From Bradyrhizobium sp. 21 (GTDB taxonomy: Bacteria; Pseudomonadota; Alphaproteobacteria; Rhizobiales; Xanthobacteraceae): a stretch of 64,000 bases of DNA. Positions 62,174 to 64,000 of this stretch are shown piece by piece. The notes beneath the pieces are model-generated. The model was not told the origin of the DNA. It saw only the letters and a list, made by a program, of their open reading frames with translations, and searched no databases. Both the position numbers and the translations under genes were made by a program. Location of the stretch: assembly GCF_023073335.1 (NCBI RefSeq), contig NZ_JADPJG010000002.1:959664-1023663 (forward strand), written 5' to 3'. The stretch's first letter is position 1. Every line of letters begins with the position of its first letter.

Positions 62174-62297
62174 GATGGGATCTCTGAGTTTCGTGGACTT
62201 GCGCAAGGATACGCCGGTCGGGATCACTTCCGAGCCGAAACGCATGTGTTGTCAAGCCGCGAGGAGGCGAGATTGCCAGCGCGAAGTCCGCGATATA

Positions 62298-62315
62298 GTA
62301 TGATGGATGTCATAC
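62298..62315. promoter_or_regulatory. 18-bp inverted repeat before the thioesterase gene
   Basis: GTATGA-TGGATG-TCATAC has perfect 6-bp arms and overlaps likely -10 sequences (TATAGT/TATGAT), ending 12 bp before the thioesterase ATG at 62328. The TetR gene nearby is the natural candidate binder. Confidence 0.5.
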
Positions 62316-62327
62316 AAAGAGGTGGCC

Positions 62328-62861
62328 ATGTCCTGTAACGATCAACTCGACCTGTTCTCCCCGGCGCAACGGCGCGAGCGCCTGGTGGATTGGCAGGTGC
62401 CGGCGCCGGTGGCGAAGGCGGCTATGGGACTTTCCGGCATGGACGCCATGCTGGGCATCCGCGACGGCCGCCTGCCGCCGCCGCCGTTCGCCAAACTGAT
62501 TGGCTTCGTGATGGCCGTGGTCGAGCCGGGCCGGATTGTGATGGAACTGGAGCCGCGCGAGGACCTCGAAAATACCATCGGCCTCCTGCACGGGGCGACC
62601 GCCGCGGCGCTGATCGACACCGCCATGGGCTGTGCGATCTCGACCCGGCTGGAAGCGGGGCAGAGCTCGGTGACTCTCGACCTGAAAATGACCTTCCTGC
62701 GTCCGCTCTCGGTCCGTTCAGGGCCGATCTCGGCCGAAGGTAAAGTGATCAAGCTGGGACGCCAGAGCAGCTACACGGAGGGTTTCGTGCGCGACGGCAA
62801 GGGTGCGCTCGCGGTCCATGCAACTGCAACCTTTTCGATGATCGGCAATGCCTTACCATGA
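62328..62861 (+). CDS. PaaI-family hotdog thioesterase
   Basis: 177 residues from the ATG at 62328 (AAGAGGTGG upstream); an ATG at 62307 overlaps the operator region. The hotdog core has GLLHGATAAALIDTAMGCAI with the HG/Asp catalytic pattern, then TLDLKMTFLRPLSV and FVRDGKGALAVHATATF. It probably hydrolyses an acyl- or aryl-CoA. The N-terminal 50 residues before the hotdog fold contain WQVPAPVAKAAMGLSGMDAML, typical of PaaI-like proteins in this group. Confidence 0.88.
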   Translation: MSCNDQLDLFSPAQRRERLVDWQVPAPVAKAAMGLSGMDAMLGIRDGRLPPPPFAKLIGFVMAVVEPGRIVMELEPREDLENTIGLLHGATAAALIDTAMGCAISTRLEAGQSSVTLDLKMTFLRPLSVRSGPISAEGKVIKLGRQSSYTEGFVRDGKGALAVHATATFSMIGNALP

Positions 62862-62925
62862 ATTAATGCACCGCCTGGTCTGTTTCTGTGTTATGAGATG
62901 ATCTCCGACATTCAATGAGACCCGC

Positions 62926-63543
62926 ATGCGCTATTCCCGGGAACACAAGCAGGAAACTCACGACCGTATCGTGAAGAAGGCCTCGGTGCGGCTGCGCGAA
63001 AAGGGCGCCCACGGCATCGGCGTCGCCGACCTCATGAAGGAGGCGGGCCTGACCCATGGTGGCTTCTATGCCCATTTCGATTCCCGCGAGGCGCTGGTGA
63101 TCGAGGCGTTTGGCTATGCGATGGACCGCGGGATGGAGCACTGGCGCAAGCGGTCCGATCAGGTTGCGCCCGAGAAACAGCTCAGCCAGATGGTCGAGAC
63201 CTATCTCTCCGCGCTGCACCGCGACGATCCCGGCCATGGCTGCTCGATTCCAGCGCTCGGCGCCGAGATCGCCCGCGAGAGCCCGAAGACGCGCAAGGCC
63301 TTTGCCGGCAAGCTCGACGAGATGATCGAGATGATAACCGACTTCATCCCAAATCTGCCGCGCAAGGCCGCGCGCAAGCAGGCGATCGCGACGCTGGCGA
63401 CCATGGCCGGCACCATGCTGCTGGCGCGCATTGCCGGCTCCAGCGAGCTGTCGGATGAGGTTCTGAAGTCCGGCAAGGACAGCGCGCTCGATGGCGCGCG
63501 CCGTGAGCCGAAGGCGGCGGCGAAGAAGCCTAAGCAGAATTAG
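62926..63543 (+). CDS. TetR-family transcriptional regulator
   Basis: 205 residues. The N-terminal helix-turn-helix reads ADLMKEAGLTHGGFYAHFDSREALV (residues about 26-52), in the AcrR/YxaF-like branch. The effector domain has HGCSIPALGAEIARESPKTR. The basic C-terminus (AAAKKPKQN) is unusual. It follows the thioesterase by 64 bp on the same strand and likely controls it and the acyl-CoA genes. Confidence 0.9.
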   Translation: MRYSREHKQETHDRIVKKASVRLREKGAHGIGVADLMKEAGLTHGGFYAHFDSREALVIEAFGYAMDRGMEHWRKRSDQVAPEKQLSQMVETYLSALHRDDPGHGCSIPALGAEIARESPKTRKAFAGKLDEMIEMITDFIPNLPRKAARKQAIATLATMAGTMLLARIAGSSELSDEVLKSGKDSALDGARREPKAAAKKPKQN

Positions 63544-63638
63544 GTGCCGTAGGGTGGACTAAGGCGCCGTCCTTATGCCGCGCCCACTATCTCTCCGGGC
63601 ACTTGATTGGCACGGTGGGACGCGTCGCTTTGCCCTCC

Positions 63639-64000
63639 CTAGGAGAGCAGTGCCAGCCTTCCAGCAAACAGCGCCCGCTCGCGCTCCACGATCTCGCTGA
63701 TGTAATCCGCCACAGCCCTGATCCGCGCGAGGTCCTTGCTGTCGGCGTGCATCAGCATCCAGAAGGTGCGGGTGATCGAGATCTCTTCCGCCAGCACCGA
63801 CACGAGCTGCGGATAGTCGCTTGCCATGAAGTGCGGCAGGACCGCGATGCCGAAGCCGGCAAGCGTCGCATTGAGCTGCGCGATCAAATTGGCGCTGCGC
63901 AAGCGCGCGGAAATCTTCGGCGACACCTGCGGAAGATAGTCGAGCTCGGGCGTGAACAGTAGCTCCTCGATATAGCCGACGAAGCGGTGCTGCGGCAGCA
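63639..64000 (-). CDS. LysR-family regulator, C-terminal part (gene continues past window)
   Basis: The last 120 residues of a LysR effector domain. The frame is open through 64000 and encodes FVGYIEELLFTPELDYLP at the cut edge, then GFGIAVLPHFMASDYPQLV and FWMLMHADSKDLARIRAVADYI before the stop at 63639. The DNA-binding half lies outside the window. Target unknown. Confidence 0.85.
   Translation of the reverse strand, partial: LPQHRFVGYIEELLFTPELDYLPQVSPKISARLRSANLIAQLNATLAGFGIAVLPHFMASDYPQLVSVLAEEISITRTFWMLMHADSKDLARIRAVADYISEIVERERALFAGRLALLS

Overview
The window reads as chromosome of a high-GC alphaproteobacterium, most likely Bradyrhizobium or a close relative. The grounds are gene content (TAXI-TRAP transporter, Fiu-type receptor with its own exbB-exbD-tonB, IalB, thiolase and CoA-transferase genes), iron-control-like TTTAGAA/TTCTAAA half-sites, one GGAAC-N17-CGTT promoter of the EcfG class, and long palindromic intergenic repeats. 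No rRNA, CRISPR array, intact insertion sequence or origin was seen. Genes are dense and almost all intact; decay is confined to three places.

Layout. 1-2.55 kb: a membrane protein (cut by the window edge) translationally coupled to a divergent cyclodipeptide-synthase-like protein. 2.7 kb: tRNA-Gln(CUG). 3.4-6.7 kb: accessory patch, AT-richer than its surroundings, with a GNAT acetyltransferase and a polysaccharide deacetylase facing apart, then a scar of a type I restriction specificity gene (hsdS) and a frameshifted livF. 6.7-11.7 kb: IalB-like protein and a two-gene RND efflux pump. 12-17.8 kb: iron region, with a small unknown gene and an operon of TonB-dependent receptor, PiuC-type hydroxylase, ExbB, ExbD and TonB, preceded by three spaced iron-control-like sites.

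17.8-20.7 kb: small membrane protein, site-2 protease, GFA protein, serine hydrolase. 20.7-32.6 kb: a divergent sugar or sugar-acid locus controlled by a LacI regulator. One arm holds two SDR dehydrogenases and a XylD-like aldonate dehydratase. The other holds an ABC importer, a DenD-like dehydrogenase, a KDG-type kinase and a KDPG-type aldolase. Two LacI-type operators flank the regulator. Together they can import a sugar (acid), dehydrate it to a 2-keto-3-deoxy acid, phosphorylate it and cleave it to pyruvate and a triose phosphate; the real substrate is not visible.

32.7-38.4 kb: CoA chemistry, comprising a true thiolase, a class III CoA-transferase, and a thiolase-fold protein lacking the nucleophilic Cys paired with a DUF35 protein, followed by a carboxymuconolactone-decarboxylase-like protein and a MazG-like protein. 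38.4-46.9 kb: glutaminase-STAS-cNMP fusion, TAXI-TRAP transporter, a dead biotin-carrier gene, an IclR regulator and a carboxyltransferase. 47-53.5 kb: GMC oxidoreductase, a KaiC-like ATPase with a hybrid histidine kinase behind a candidate general-stress promoter, and a lipoprotein-like hydrolase. 53.7-64 kb: patatin, acetoacetate decarboxylase, CorA/ZntB transporter, OprB porin, MFS carrier, thiolase, enoyl-CoA hydratase, thioesterase, TetR regulator and a LysR regulator cut by the window end.
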